Shown here in pieces: positions 6,705-13,880 of a stretch of 13,880 bases of DNA. The DNA is from Acidobacteriota bacterium (GTDB lineage Bacteria > Acidobacteriota > Terriglobia > Terriglobales > Acidobacteriaceae): contig JAJZAL010000140.1 of assembly GCA_021799405.1 (NCBI GenBank), positions 1-13,880 of the forward strand, given 5' to 3'. How positions within the stretch are numbered: the stretch's first letter is position 1; each line of letters begins with the position of its first letter. The translations under genes were made by a program, and so were the position numbers. The notes under the pieces were generated by a model. That model made no database searches. It was given only the letters and a program-made list of their open reading frames with translations, and had not been told where the DNA came from.

Positions 6705-7823
6705 TCAGGCTAGACGCTTTCGGAAGAGATTGCCGGCCACGATCATGCAGATCAGCCCAATCGTGAGGAGTGGCCAGTATTGCGGCCAAAACAGGACTAT
6801 GCCGCCACCCTCCAGGAAGCTGCCCCGCAGGACGATCAGAAAGTAGCGCAGAGGATCGAGCAGAGTGATGTATTGCACGGCCTGGGGCATGTTTGCGATC
6901 GGGGTTGCGAAACCGGAAAGCACGATGGCGGGCACCATGAACAGAAAGACGCCCAGCAGCCCCTGCTGCTGCGTAACGGCTAACGACGAAATCATCAGTC
7001 CAATGCCAACCGCCGCGAAGAGGAAGCAGAGCAGACCGATGTAGAGGCCGATCAGGCTCCCTGTGAAGGGGACGTGGAACCAGAAGATCGCCATCAAGAC
7101 AATCAGTGTCCCTTCCGCTGTGCCAACCAAAAAACCAGGTAAAGCCTTTCCCAGCAGGATCTCCGCGGGCGGCATCGGAGTGACCAGGAGCTGATCGAAG
7201 GTTCCCATTTCGCGCTCACGCGCCACGGAGAGGCCCGTGGTGAGCATACTGACCAGAAGCGTGAGAATGCCGCAGATGCCAGGGACGATGAACCAGCGGG
7301 AATCGAGGTTCGGATTGAACCAGGCCCGGTCCAAAAGCACAGTCGGCGACGGCTTCATTCCGCGCTGTACAACTTGTGCCTGATTGAACTGAGTCACGAT
7401 GGATTGCACGTAGCCCATGGCAATGGCAGCGGTGTTAGAGTCTCTCCCGTCCAGAACGATCTGGACGTGTGCCGGTCGCCCACGCTCCAGGTCCGCACTG
7501 AAGTTCGGACCAATATCCATGGCCATCAATGCCGACTTGTTATTGATTGCTTGCTCTACCGTTTTCTGGTCATAGACGAATTGCACCAGATCGAAACTTG
7601 GTGCGCCAGCGAAGCGCGCGACAAGTTCTCGCGAGACTTGCCCTTGGTCCTGGTTGTAAACGACAAACGGGACGTGCTTCAATTCAAAGGTGGCCGCATA
7701 GCCAAACACGATGAGCTGAATAATCGGCGGACCGATCAGAACGGCGCGACTGGCGGGATCGCGCAGCAAGGCCAAGAGTTCCTTCACGACAAGTGCAAAG
7801 ATGCGCAGAATTCTTGCTCGCAT
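6705..7823 (-). CDS. ABC-2 type efflux permease (YbhR-like), second permease
   Basis: A 372-residue half-transporter permease. It has one N-terminal helix (about residues 22-42, RAVLIGPPIIQLIVFGY), a large periplasmic domain (about 45-175), then five C-terminal helices. It carries the ABC-2 family signature AREREMGTFDQLLVTP at the cytoplasmic coupling loop and LSGFATPIANMP near the end. The ATG at 7823 overlaps the stop of the upstream permease as TGATG, with AGAGG seven bases ahead, which suggests translational coupling. The frame stays open upstream to 8522, but only as an out-of-frame shadow of the other permease. It should pair with its neighbour as a heterodimer driven by the fused ATPase. 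It is the last gene of the efflux operon. The substrate is unknown; YbhFSR-type systems are linked to drug and Na+/Li+ efflux. Confidence 0.9.
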   Translation of the reverse strand: MRARILRIFALVVKELLALLRDPASRAVLIGPPIIQLIVFGYAATFELKHVPFVVYNQDQGQVSRELVARFAGAPSFDLVQFVYDQKTVEQAINNKSALMAMDIGPNFSADLERGRPAHVQIVLDGRDSNTAAIAMGYVQSIVTQFNQAQVVQRGMKPSPTVLLDRAWFNPNLDSRWFIVPGICGILTLLVSMLTTGLSVAREREMGTFDQLLVTPMPPAEILLGKALPGFLVGTAEGTLIVLMAIFWFHVPFTGSLIGLYIGLLCFLFAAVGIGLMISSLAVTQQQGLLGVFLFMVPAIVLSGFATPIANMPQAVQYITLLDPLRYFLIVLRGSFLEGGGIVLFWPQYWPLLTIGLICMIVAGNLFRKRLA

Positions 7824-8938
7824 CAGTCCAACCTCTTGCGAAACCGCAGTACAGATAAGCCCAGAAAGACGATGCAGAGGACGCTCAAGCCCAACAGATT
7901 GGGCAGAATAACAGACCAGAGATCGCCTGCAAGGAACGAAGTTTGCAGCGCGGCGACAAAATAGCGCGCAGCGACGATGTGCGTCAGAATTTGAATTGCA
8001 TGCGGCATGGAGCGGATATCGAACAGGAATCCGGACAAAATGAACGCGGGAAGGAACGTAGTGACGATCGCGACCATGGCAGCCACAAACTGGCTGCGCG
8101 CCAGTACAGAGATCGCCAGTCCCATCCCCAGGGCGGTGAGCAAAAAGAGCGCTGCCGTCCCAACGAGTACCATCAACGATCCTCGAAGCGGAACATGAAA
8201 CAGGAAGACCGCCATCGCGGTCGACAGCATCATGCCGCCCATTCCCATCACGAAATAGGGGACCAACTTGCCCAGCAGGACTTCGGTTTTTGCGACTGGG
8301 GTGACCATGATGCCTTCCATGGTGCCGCGTTCCCACTCGCGCGCCACAACCAGTGCTGTCAACAGAGCACCGATGAGGGTCATGATGATGGCAATGAGTC
8401 CCGGGATCAGATAATCGCGGCTGGTGAGTGCCGGATTGAACCATATACGCACATCCGCGACGACAGGAACGGCGAGCGGCTGCCCCTGAAGCGTCGCCTG
8501 CTGTTGCAGCCAGGTCTGCCACGTTCCATTTACGTAGTTCTGAATGATGCGCGCCTGATTGGCATCGACGCCGTTGATGGTGAGGTGAATCGGAGCCTCC
8601 CCGGAGCTCAGAGATAGCCGCGAGAAGTCACTGCGCAACCAGAGGATTGCCTGAACGTGGCCCTGCATCATGGCTTGCTCCGCGGATGCCTGATCGGGAT
8701 AGCGTGCCGGATGAAACCAGGGTGAATGATCAAGTTCGCCGAGAAAGGACGCGGTCAGATAGGTCGGCTGATCCACCACCTCTGCTACAGGAACGCTTCG
8801 CGCATCGAGGGAGACACCGTATCCAAAGATCAGCAGCAGAACCAGGGGCAGGACGAATGCAATGGCGATGCTCGAAGGATCGCGGACGATCTCATACGCC
8901 TCCTTACGCATAAGGCCTTTGATTCGCATCCGGTTCAT
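7823..8938 (-). CDS. ABC-2 type efflux permease (YbhS-like), first permease
   Basis: A 371-residue permease with the same plan as its downstream partner. An N-terminal helix (about 25-44, SIAIAFVLPLVLLLIFGYGV) is followed by a periplasmic domain to about 175, then five helices. Family marks are AREWERGTMEGIMVTPV at the coupling loop and LSGFLFDIRSMP. Its ATG at 8938 overlaps the ATPase stop by four bases (ATGA), and its stop overlaps the next permease start. An alternative in-frame ATG three codons in would change little. It is clearly homologous to its neighbour but well diverged, as expected of a heterodimeric pair. Confidence 0.9.
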   Translation of the reverse strand: MNRMRIKGLMRKEAYEIVRDPSSIAIAFVLPLVLLLIFGYGVSLDARSVPVAEVVDQPTYLTASFLGELDHSPWFHPARYPDQASAEQAMMQGHVQAILWLRSDFSRLSLSSGEAPIHLTINGVDANQARIIQNYVNGTWQTWLQQQATLQGQPLAVPVVADVRIWFNPALTSRDYLIPGLIAIIMTLIGALLTALVVAREWERGTMEGIMVTPVAKTEVLLGKLVPYFVMGMGGMMLSTAMAVFLFHVPLRGSLMVLVGTAALFLLTALGMGLAISVLARSQFVAAMVAIVTTFLPAFILSGFLFDIRSMPHAIQILTHIVAARYFVAALQTSFLAGDLWSVILPNLLGLSVLCIVFLGLSVLRFRKRLD

Positions 8939-10668
8939 GATGCCCTCCGGCTGACGCGCTCGTGTTCTTCAATCAGGGAGATGAAGGCATCTTCCATGCT
9001 TGGGTTGGGCTGATCGGCACGCCGGACTCTGCTCTTGATCTCCGTGGGGGTACCTTCCGCGAGCACCTCTCCCAGTGACATCAGGACCAGCCTGTCGCAG
9101 TACTCCGCCTCCTCCATAAAGTGCGTGGTCACCAGGCAGGTGGTGCCGCCTTGCGCAAGCGCATTGACGCGTGCCCAGAACTCTCGCCGCGCCAGCGGAT
9201 CGACGCCCGAGGTCGGCTCATCGAGAAAGAGGATGCCTGGTTCGTGCATCAATGCGCAGGCCAGAGCGAGGCGCTGCTTGTATCCCAGGGGCAGATCGGC
9301 AGCGTTCATGGCGATATAGTCTTTGAGTTCGAGTTCTTCGAGCGCCCACCCGATTCGGTCTTGCATGCGACGGTTCTGAAGCCCATAGACAGTGGCAAAG
9401 AAAGAGAGATTCTGCAGAACGCTCAGAGCGCCGTAGAGAGAGAACTTCTGCGAGACATAACCGATGCGCGCCCGGGCTGACGCTTCGCCGGTGCGCAGGT
9501 TGGCGCCGGCCACGCGCAGGGTTCCCGAAGAGGCCGGCAGTAATCCGCAGAGCATCCGGAAGGTTGTGGACTTCCCGGCGCCGTTCGCTCCGAGCAGTCC
9601 GAAGATCTCTCCCCTGTGAACCGAAAAGCTAACGTCCTTCACTGCCGCAAAAGAGCCGAAGTAGCGGTAAAGACTCTTCACCTCAACAACCGCAGCATCA
9701 TTGGCTGTTGCCTTAGTGGCAGGAGGCAAGGGAATGGAATGATGCGGATTGCGATTGAAAAGCAGGCTGACAAATGCATCTTCGAGCCGAGCCGGGACGG
9801 GTTTTGATGATCCTTGGACTGCCAGGTCCGCTGGCAACAGCGGCGGATCAACCTTCCTCATGACGATGCGCAGCCCATCTCCCTGGATTACCGTATCCAC
9901 CACGTCCGGCAGCCGCGCGACCTGAGACTGAAGCGCGCGCGGCGCCATCGCGGCATCTTTGAGAAGGAAGGAATGACCTTGCATGGGCGCGATGAGGTCC
10001 GAAGGGCTTCCCTGCGCGAGAATCTCTCCTTCGTGCAGAAGAAGGACATGGTCGCATCGCTCAGCCTCATCCATATAGGCCGTGCTCAAAAGGACGGTCA
10101 CCTTTTCATGGATCACTTGCTGCTGAATGATGCTCCACAATTCCCTGCGCGAGATTGGGTCAACGCCAACGCTGGCCTCATCGAGGAGCAGAACCCTCGG
10201 CGGATGAATCAGGGTGCATGCCAGTCCGAGCTTCTGCTTCATGCCGCCGGAAAGCTTCCCGGCACGGCGCGCGCGGAAGGGACCGAGCGCCGTCATGGTG
10301 AGCAGATCATCGAAGCGCGCCTTGCGCCTGTCTTTCGGGATGTTGTGAAGATCAGCGAAGAGCGTCAGGTTCTCTTCGACCGTGAGATTTTCATAGAGGC
10401 CAAAGCGCTGCGGCATGTAGCCGATCCTGGCCTGGAGTTGCAGGGCTTCGTTCGGCAGCGCATGACCGAGCACATGAAGCGTCCCCGCATTCGGCTGAAG
10501 GATGCCGGCAAGAAGACGAAGAAGCGTTGTCTTGCCCGCTCCATCCGGACCGATGAGCGCAGTCATGCTGCCTTCGGCGATCTCGAAAGAAACGTTCTTC
10601 AGCGCATCCTTGCGGCTTGTTCCCTTACCAAAGGATTTGCGGAGATTGTTGACGACGATCATGCCCAT
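8935..10668 (-). CDS. Fused two-domain ABC exporter ATPase (YbhF-like)
   Basis: A 577-residue protein with two nucleotide-binding domains in one chain, the YbhF arrangement. NBD1: Walker A GPDGAGKT (40-47), signature LSGGMKQK (139-146), Walker B LLLDEASVGVDP (160-171). NBD2: Walker A GANGAGKS (360-367), signature LPLGYKQR (459-466), Walker B LFLDEPTSGVDP (480-491), H-loop His516 in TTHFMEEAE. The H-loop His is missing in NBD1 (STAYMDEAE) and the NBD2 signature is degenerate. One composite ATP site should therefore be canonical and the other impaired. I chose the ATG at 10668, one base after the adaptor stop, with AGGA upstream; the next ATG is two codons on. The frame extends to 10803 only across the adaptor gene. 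Confidence 0.93.
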   Translation of the reverse strand: MGMIVVNNLRKSFGKGTSRKDALKNVSFEIAEGSMTALIGPDGAGKTTLLRLLAGILQPNAGTLHVLGHALPNEALQLQARIGYMPQRFGLYENLTVEENLTLFADLHNIPKDRRKARFDDLLTMTALGPFRARRAGKLSGGMKQKLGLACTLIHPPRVLLLDEASVGVDPISRRELWSIIQQQVIHEKVTVLLSTAYMDEAERCDHVLLLHEGEILAQGSPSDLIAPMQGHSFLLKDAAMAPRALQSQVARLPDVVDTVIQGDGLRIVMRKVDPPLLPADLAVQGSSKPVPARLEDAFVSLLFNRNPHHSIPLPPATKATANDAAVVEVKSLYRYFGSFAAVKDVSFSVHRGEIFGLLGANGAGKSTTFRMLCGLLPASSGTLRVAGANLRTGEASARARIGYVSQKFSLYGALSVLQNLSFFATVYGLQNRRMQDRIGWALEELELKDYIAMNAADLPLGYKQRLALACALMHEPGILFLDEPTSGVDPLARREFWARVNALAQGGTTCLVTTHFMEEAEYCDRLVLMSLGEVLAEGTPTEIKSRVRRADQPNPSMEDAFISLIEEHERVSRRAS

Positions 10669-10669
10669 C

Positions 10670-11752
10670 TCATTTTTCCTCGCAGGGATGGGCTTCGATT
10701 CCGCGAGCGGGATTGTTGCTGAGGGGAATGATGACCGTGGCCGGCATGCCCAGACGCAACCGATGATCGGGATTGCAGGCATACACGCGTACCCGATAAA
10801 CAAGCTGCGAGCGCAGTTCCGTTGTTTCTACATTTTTGGGTGTGAATTCCGATACCGGAGAAATGAACCCGACCCAACCAGGAAAGCGCTGACCGGGAAA
10901 GCTATCGACCTCGATCCATGCACGCATGCCCAGAGCGACCTTGCCCATCTGCGTTTCCGGCAGATAGGCTCGCACCCAGAGCGGATTATCGAGGGCCAGA
11001 GTAAAAACAGGTGTCTGCGGGGTCGCCATGTCGCCGGGCTCTAGAATTCTGTTCTGGATGACGCCCTCGGCAGGAGCATAAAGCTGGGTATCGGCCAACT
11101 GCTTTTGTGCCAAAGCGAGCGCCGCCTGGTCAGCCTTAAGAGTCGCCTCCGCTGCGGCGATGTCCTCTTTGCGGGGGCCGATCACGGCCAGTTGCAGGGC
11201 TTGCTGTTTGGCTGCAAGAATCTGCTCGGTGGCGGCAAGGTCGGCCTTCTGCGCCAAATAGGAGCGCTCTGCATCATCCCGAATCTGCAACGAAACATAT
11301 TGCTGCTTCGCCAGGGTCTGCTGGCGGTGAAAAAGCAATTCTGCATTTTTCACGTTGGCCTGTGCGGCAGCCACGTTGGCCTCTGCCGCCTGAACATCGG
11401 CACGCGCCTGCGCAATCTCTTCGGGGCGGCTCCCCGCATGCAGCCTCGCTACGACCTGTTGCTGCGCTGCCGCAAGCGCCTGATCCTGCGCGACGGCATC
11501 GGAAAAGCGCTGCTGTACCAACTGGCCAATCAGTTGCCCAGTGTGCACTACGCTGCCTTCGTCCACCAGGAGCTTGTCAATTCGCTCATTGTCGTTAAAG
11601 GCGACCTGCACCTGGCGAATGTCGACATTGCCATAGATTGTGACGCTGTCGGCCGGCGCGTCTTTCTGGTGAAGCCTGTGCCAGAGAAAGAAGCCTGCGG
11701 CAACAAGGATCACCAGTGCCAGGATGGAAATACGCTTTCTAGCCGAAATCAT
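10670..11752 (-). CDS. HlyD-family periplasmic adaptor (YbhG-like)
   Basis: A 360-residue membrane-fusion protein linking the inner-membrane ABC exporter to the TolC-type channel. A single N-terminal helix (about residues 8-25) anchors it. A split lipoyl half follows (about 38-80), then a long alanine- and glutamine-rich coiled-coil hairpin (about 85-225) containing the family phrase HAGSRPEEIAQARADV. The second lipoyl half, LYAPAEGVIQNRILEPGD, and a beta-barrel with LRLGMPATVIIPL complete the fold. The ribosome site AAGGAG lies six bases before ATG. It is 27 bases after the TolC-family gene and one base before the ATPase start, so it is co-transcribed. Slightly longer than E. coli YbhG (about 330 residues). 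Confidence 0.93.
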   Translation of the reverse strand: MISARKRISILALVILVAAGFFLWHRLHQKDAPADSVTIYGNVDIRQVQVAFNDNERIDKLLVDEGSVVHTGQLIGQLVQQRFSDAVAQDQALAAAQQQVVARLHAGSRPEEIAQARADVQAAEANVAAAQANVKNAELLFHRQQTLAKQQYVSLQIRDDAERSYLAQKADLAATEQILAAKQQALQLAVIGPRKEDIAAAEATLKADQAALALAQKQLADTQLYAPAEGVIQNRILEPGDMATPQTPVFTLALDNPLWVRAYLPETQMGKVALGMRAWIEVDSFPGQRFPGWVGFISPVSEFTPKNVETTELRSQLVYRVRVYACNPDHRLRLGMPATVIIPLSNNPARGIEAHPCEEK

Positions 11753-11779
11753 AAGGACTCCTTCAACTCGCGTTCCTGT

Positions 11780-13183
11780 TCAATTCGAGGTGCTGCCGTC
11801 GAGCAGAGAGTTGATGTTCTCAATATCCAGAGGCGTCAATACCCCCGCTGCCGCCTTGAGCTGGGTTCTGGCCACCAGTTGCGTATAGAGAGCCAGATAG
11901 TAGTTGCGCTGCGCCGCCGCGTAATTCGTCGTCGCAGTCAGCAGATCGATGATCGACCGGCTCCCGATCTCGAAGCCCTTGCGGGTGCCCGCGAGCGATA
12001 CCTTCGCGGAGGTGACGGATTGCTGGGCTGCGCGATACTGGGCAACGCTGTTTTCGAGATCGAGGAATGCCGTCTGCGTATCGAGCTTGATCTGGTCCTG
12101 CGTATTCGCGACATTCTCCCGGCTGGCTCGCGCCAGTGCCTGTGCCTGGTGAATACTCGCACGCGTGTGTCCGCCCTCGAAAATTGGAATGGAAAGGTTC
12201 AGCGACGCGCCTACCTGATCGATGGCAACGGGCGGTATCAATGTACCCGCCGCATGCTGTCCGACTCCGCTTAAGGTCAGGGTTGGCCAGCGCGCTCGCT
12301 CCGCGTACTGTACCTGCTGCTCGGAAACATGAAGCGTCGCCCTTGCCTGACGGAGGAGAGGCTGGTTCTTGAGTGCAGCGGCGACCCAGGCATCCGCCGT
12401 ATCCGGCTGCGGCCCGATTGCTTCGAGAGTCGTTACGTCCCGCAGGGTCCTGATGGGATTGTGTGTGAGACGTGCCAACTGATTCCTGGCCACAGCAACA
12501 GCGTTCGTTGCTGCTATCAAATCCGCATTTGCGGCGTCCAGTTGCGCCTGGGCCTCCTGGACGGTGATGATGTCGCCGCTCCCAACTTTCAGGCTGGTAT
12601 TCGTCTGGTCGTAAATGCTCTTCAGCAATTCAACCTGCTGCATTGCGACGCGTTCGTTTGCCTCCGCCTGGAGCTCACCGAAATAAGCCTGCGTGACCTC
12701 CAGCGCAACTACCTGTTGCGCATAGGCCAGGGCTGCCTCACTGGCCTGAATCCTGCTGTCCGCCTGCTTCAGGGCAACGAGGCTCTGACCATCGAACAGA
12801 GACTCAGTGAGACTGGCGCTGAAGACATCGGAGTGATAGCCGGTGGAAATGGTCTGAGCGCCGAACCCGGTTACGCGTCCCGTGTTCATGCCCCCGCTGG
12901 TAAACGCGTTGACGTGGGGAAGCAGCGCTGAACGAGCCAGAGGCTTACCAGCCAGCTCCGCGTCCAGCTGTGCGCGGGCCTGGGCAATCACAGGTGAGGA
13001 ATCTGCCGCCTGCTGATAGGCGGTTGCCAGATCCTCCATAGTTGTCTGCGCTACGGCCTGCGTCGAGCTCCACAGGATCGCCAACAGAGCCGATGAGAAC
13101 ACCCAGGTCAAGCGCCTGAACAGGGAGGCTCTTCTCCCTCCTGGAGGGTGATCAAAGCTCCTTCTTATCGCGAACACTGTCAT
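11780..13183 (-). CDS. TolC-family outer-membrane efflux channel
   Basis: A 467-residue outer-membrane factor. A signal peptide is visible: basic start, hydrophobic core FSSALLAILW, likely cleavage after AVA at about residue 46. The mature part shows the two-fold OEP repeat: helices starting DLATAYQQAADSSPVIAQAR, the strand-like LTESLFDGQ, helix-rich EVTQAYFGELQAEA, then the second repeat QPLLRQARATLHVSEQQV, LNLSIPIFEGG and TQTAFLDLENSVAQYR. The start at 13183 was chosen for AGGTGA five bases upstream. The frame could extend to 13237 and overlap the preceding stop, adding 18 residues before the signal peptide. It supplies the outer-membrane exit for the HlyD/ABC system encoded just downstream. 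Confidence 0.92.
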   Translation of the reverse strand: MTVFAIRRSFDHPPGGRRASLFRRLTWVFSSALLAILWSSTQAVAQTTMEDLATAYQQAADSSPVIAQARAQLDAELAGKPLARSALLPHVNAFTSGGMNTGRVTGFGAQTISTGYHSDVFSASLTESLFDGQSLVALKQADSRIQASEAALAYAQQVVALEVTQAYFGELQAEANERVAMQQVELLKSIYDQTNTSLKVGSGDIITVQEAQAQLDAANADLIAATNAVAVARNQLARLTHNPIRTLRDVTTLEAIGPQPDTADAWVAAALKNQPLLRQARATLHVSEQQVQYAERARWPTLTLSGVGQHAAGTLIPPVAIDQVGASLNLSIPIFEGGHTRASIHQAQALARASRENVANTQDQIKLDTQTAFLDLENSVAQYRAAQQSVTSAKVSLAGTRKGFEIGSRSIIDLLTATTNYAAAQRNYYLALYTQLVARTQLKAAAGVLTPLDIENINSLLDGSTSN

Positions 13184-13233
13184 TTCATTCACCTGACTAC
13201 GTGGCCAGCCTTTTACCGACTGGTGAGGCGCCA

Positions 13234-13608
13234 TCACTTAGCGCTTTCGAGCGCCTCGAAAATCGGCTCTCCATCTCCGATAACTTTCGTTGCCAAGGCG
13301 AGCCGCACGATCTTCACGGTCTCCAGCACCTTGTCCGGCGCGATGCCCTGCATCTTCGCCTTGTTGGCCATTGCCTGAATACACGCCTTGCTGCTTGCGG
13401 CAAGCGCTGCGGCAAGATAGATCAGGGTGCGCGTCTCATCGTCCAGCGCTCCTTCGGCTGGCATTGCGTAAGCTCGCGAGCGCAGGTGCTCATAGAGCAG
13501 CCCCTCATCGACAGAGGTCGCCTTTTCAATTGCTGATGGGATTGACCCCATGGTTTTGCGCATCATCGCGAAGACCTGGTCTACCGTCGGCTTTGAATCA
13601 GAAGCCAT
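13234..13608 (-). CDS. Carboxymuconolactone decarboxylase-like (AhpD fold) protein lacking redox residues
   Basis: A 124-residue all-helical protein of the CMD/AhpD superfamily. The helix LDDETRTLIYLAAALAASSKACIQAMANKA (about 55-84) aligns with the family core, where redox-active members carry CxxCxxxH. Here the first Cys is Ser73, only Cys76 remains, and the His position is Met80, so peroxidase or disulfide chemistry is unlikely. The remaining length (APDKVLETVKIVRLALATKVI) fits the C-terminal helices. The ribosome site AAGGAG is about ten bases before ATG and overlaps the end of the upstream gene. It is the first complete gene of the efflux operon, ending 50 bases before the TolC-family start. 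Its role could be substrate binding or a non-redox catalytic step. Confidence 0.8.
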   Translation of the reverse strand: MASDSKPTVDQVFAMMRKTMGSIPSAIEKATSVDEGLLYEHLRSRAYAMPAEGALDDETRTLIYLAAALAASSKACIQAMANKAKMQGIAPDKVLETVKIVRLALATKVIGDGEPIFEALESAK

Positions 13609-13623
13609 ATGGTTTTCTTCTCC

Positions 13624-13880
13624 TTAAGAACACGGAAAGCTTTCGCTACTCCGAAGTTGATATGTCTCGGTGGCACTGGAGTGATCGCAGAACGAACCTG
13701 TGGCAGAGGCAGAAAGGAACCAGGGTTCCTCTGCGATGTATCGGTTTACCCGCCCGTAGATCTGTTCGCCAGCATGGACTGCCGCTTGCTCCACCTCGGT
13801 GCGGCTTGCGCTAATGCCTAATTGGCGCAATGTGATCAGAAAGTCGCGATGGCTTCGGCCTCGCCGATAGTCAGGCTCGC
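13624..13880 (-). CDS. C-terminal fragment of an upstream gene, possibly lipoate-protein ligase
   Basis: The minus-strand frame is open from the window edge to a TAA at 13624-13626, giving 84 residues of a C-terminus. The first visible residues, EPDYRRGRSHRDFL, resemble the xPxYRxxRxHxxFL segment near the end of lipoate-protein ligase A-type enzymes, which attach lipoyl or octanoyl groups to carrier domains. The rest (ITLRQLGISASRTEVEQAAV and a Ser-rich tail) is not diagnostic. The TTG at 13830 is not taken as a start because the frame continues upstream. Its stop lies directly next to the ribosome site of the CMD gene, so the two may share a transcript. The family call is tentative; that this is coding is likely. 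Confidence 0.45.
   Translation of the reverse strand, partial: EPDYRRGRSHRDFLITLRQLGISASRTEVEQAAVHAGEQIYGRVNRYIAEEPWFLSASATGSFCDHSSATETYQLRSSESFPCS

Noticed and set aside
7824..8522. 233-codon extension of the second permease frame
   Set aside because: It is out-of-frame shadow coding inside the first permease; the permease begins at 7823 with the normal family N-terminus.
7374..8617. Plus-strand open frames (196 and 224 codons)
   Set aside because: Antisense of the two permeases; compositionally typical of shadows of membrane-protein genes.
9814..10722. Plus-strand open frame of 302 codons
   Set aside because: Antisense shadow of the ABC ATPase; Arg/His-rich composition and no domain.
11105..12274. 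Long plus-strand open frame of 389 codons
   Set aside because: It is antisense across the junction of two well-supported genes (adaptor and TolC-like), has no recognisable domain, and reflects codon bias of GC-rich DNA.

Overview
The window looks like chromosomal DNA of a GC-rich Gram-negative soil-type bacterium. A TolC-type outer-membrane channel and a periplasmic adaptor show an outer membrane. The gene families, especially DUF2180 in an arsenic operon and an orphan PepSY gene, would fit an acidobacterium, but that taxonomic guess is weak and rests on family resemblance only.

Layout: (1) 2-769: 3' part of a Fic-domain AMP-transferase with a C-terminal winged helix. (2) 770-2829: a loose, gene-poor stretch holding one lower-GC gene (1169-2266) for a PepSY-type four-helix membrane protein. 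It is flanked by two diverged direct copies of an approximately 125-bp sequence (812-933 and 2467-2592). One copy is an intact 52-codon frame and the other looks frameshifted, so this area appears to be a rearranged or decaying accessory patch. (3) 2830-6573: a compact divergent arsenic-resistance locus. Leftward run arsM (As(III) S-adenosylmethionine methyltransferase) and two different low-molecular-weight-phosphatase-type arsenate reductases. Rightward run arsR, an ACR3 arsenite efflux permease and a small Cys-rich DUF2180 zinc-ribbon protein. The 75-bp arsM/arsR gap contains back-to-back sigma70-like promoters sharing one 16-bp inverted repeat, and arsR appears to be leaderless. (4) 6705-13608: a long leftward export operon, read 13608 to 6705. 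It encodes a carboxymuconolactone-decarboxylase-like protein lacking the redox Cys/His residues, a TolC-family channel, an HlyD/YbhG-type adaptor, a fused two-domain ABC ATPase (YbhF type) and two ABC-2 permeases (YbhS/YbhR type). Junctions are tight, with overlapping or near-overlapping stop and start codons. (5) 13624-13880: the C-terminal end of an upstream gene, possibly a lipoate-protein ligase.

Together: arsenate entering the cell would be reduced by the ArsC enzymes. The arsenite is then pumped out by Acr3 or methylated by ArsM, under ArsR derepression. The Ybh-like system is a separate tripartite drug or xenobiotic exporter spanning both membranes. No RNA genes, CRISPR arrays or intact insertion sequences were seen. 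The most useful follow-ups are the shared operator with leaderless arsR, the DUF2180 protein, the unusual CMD protein in the efflux operon, and the duplicated sequence around the PepSY gene.
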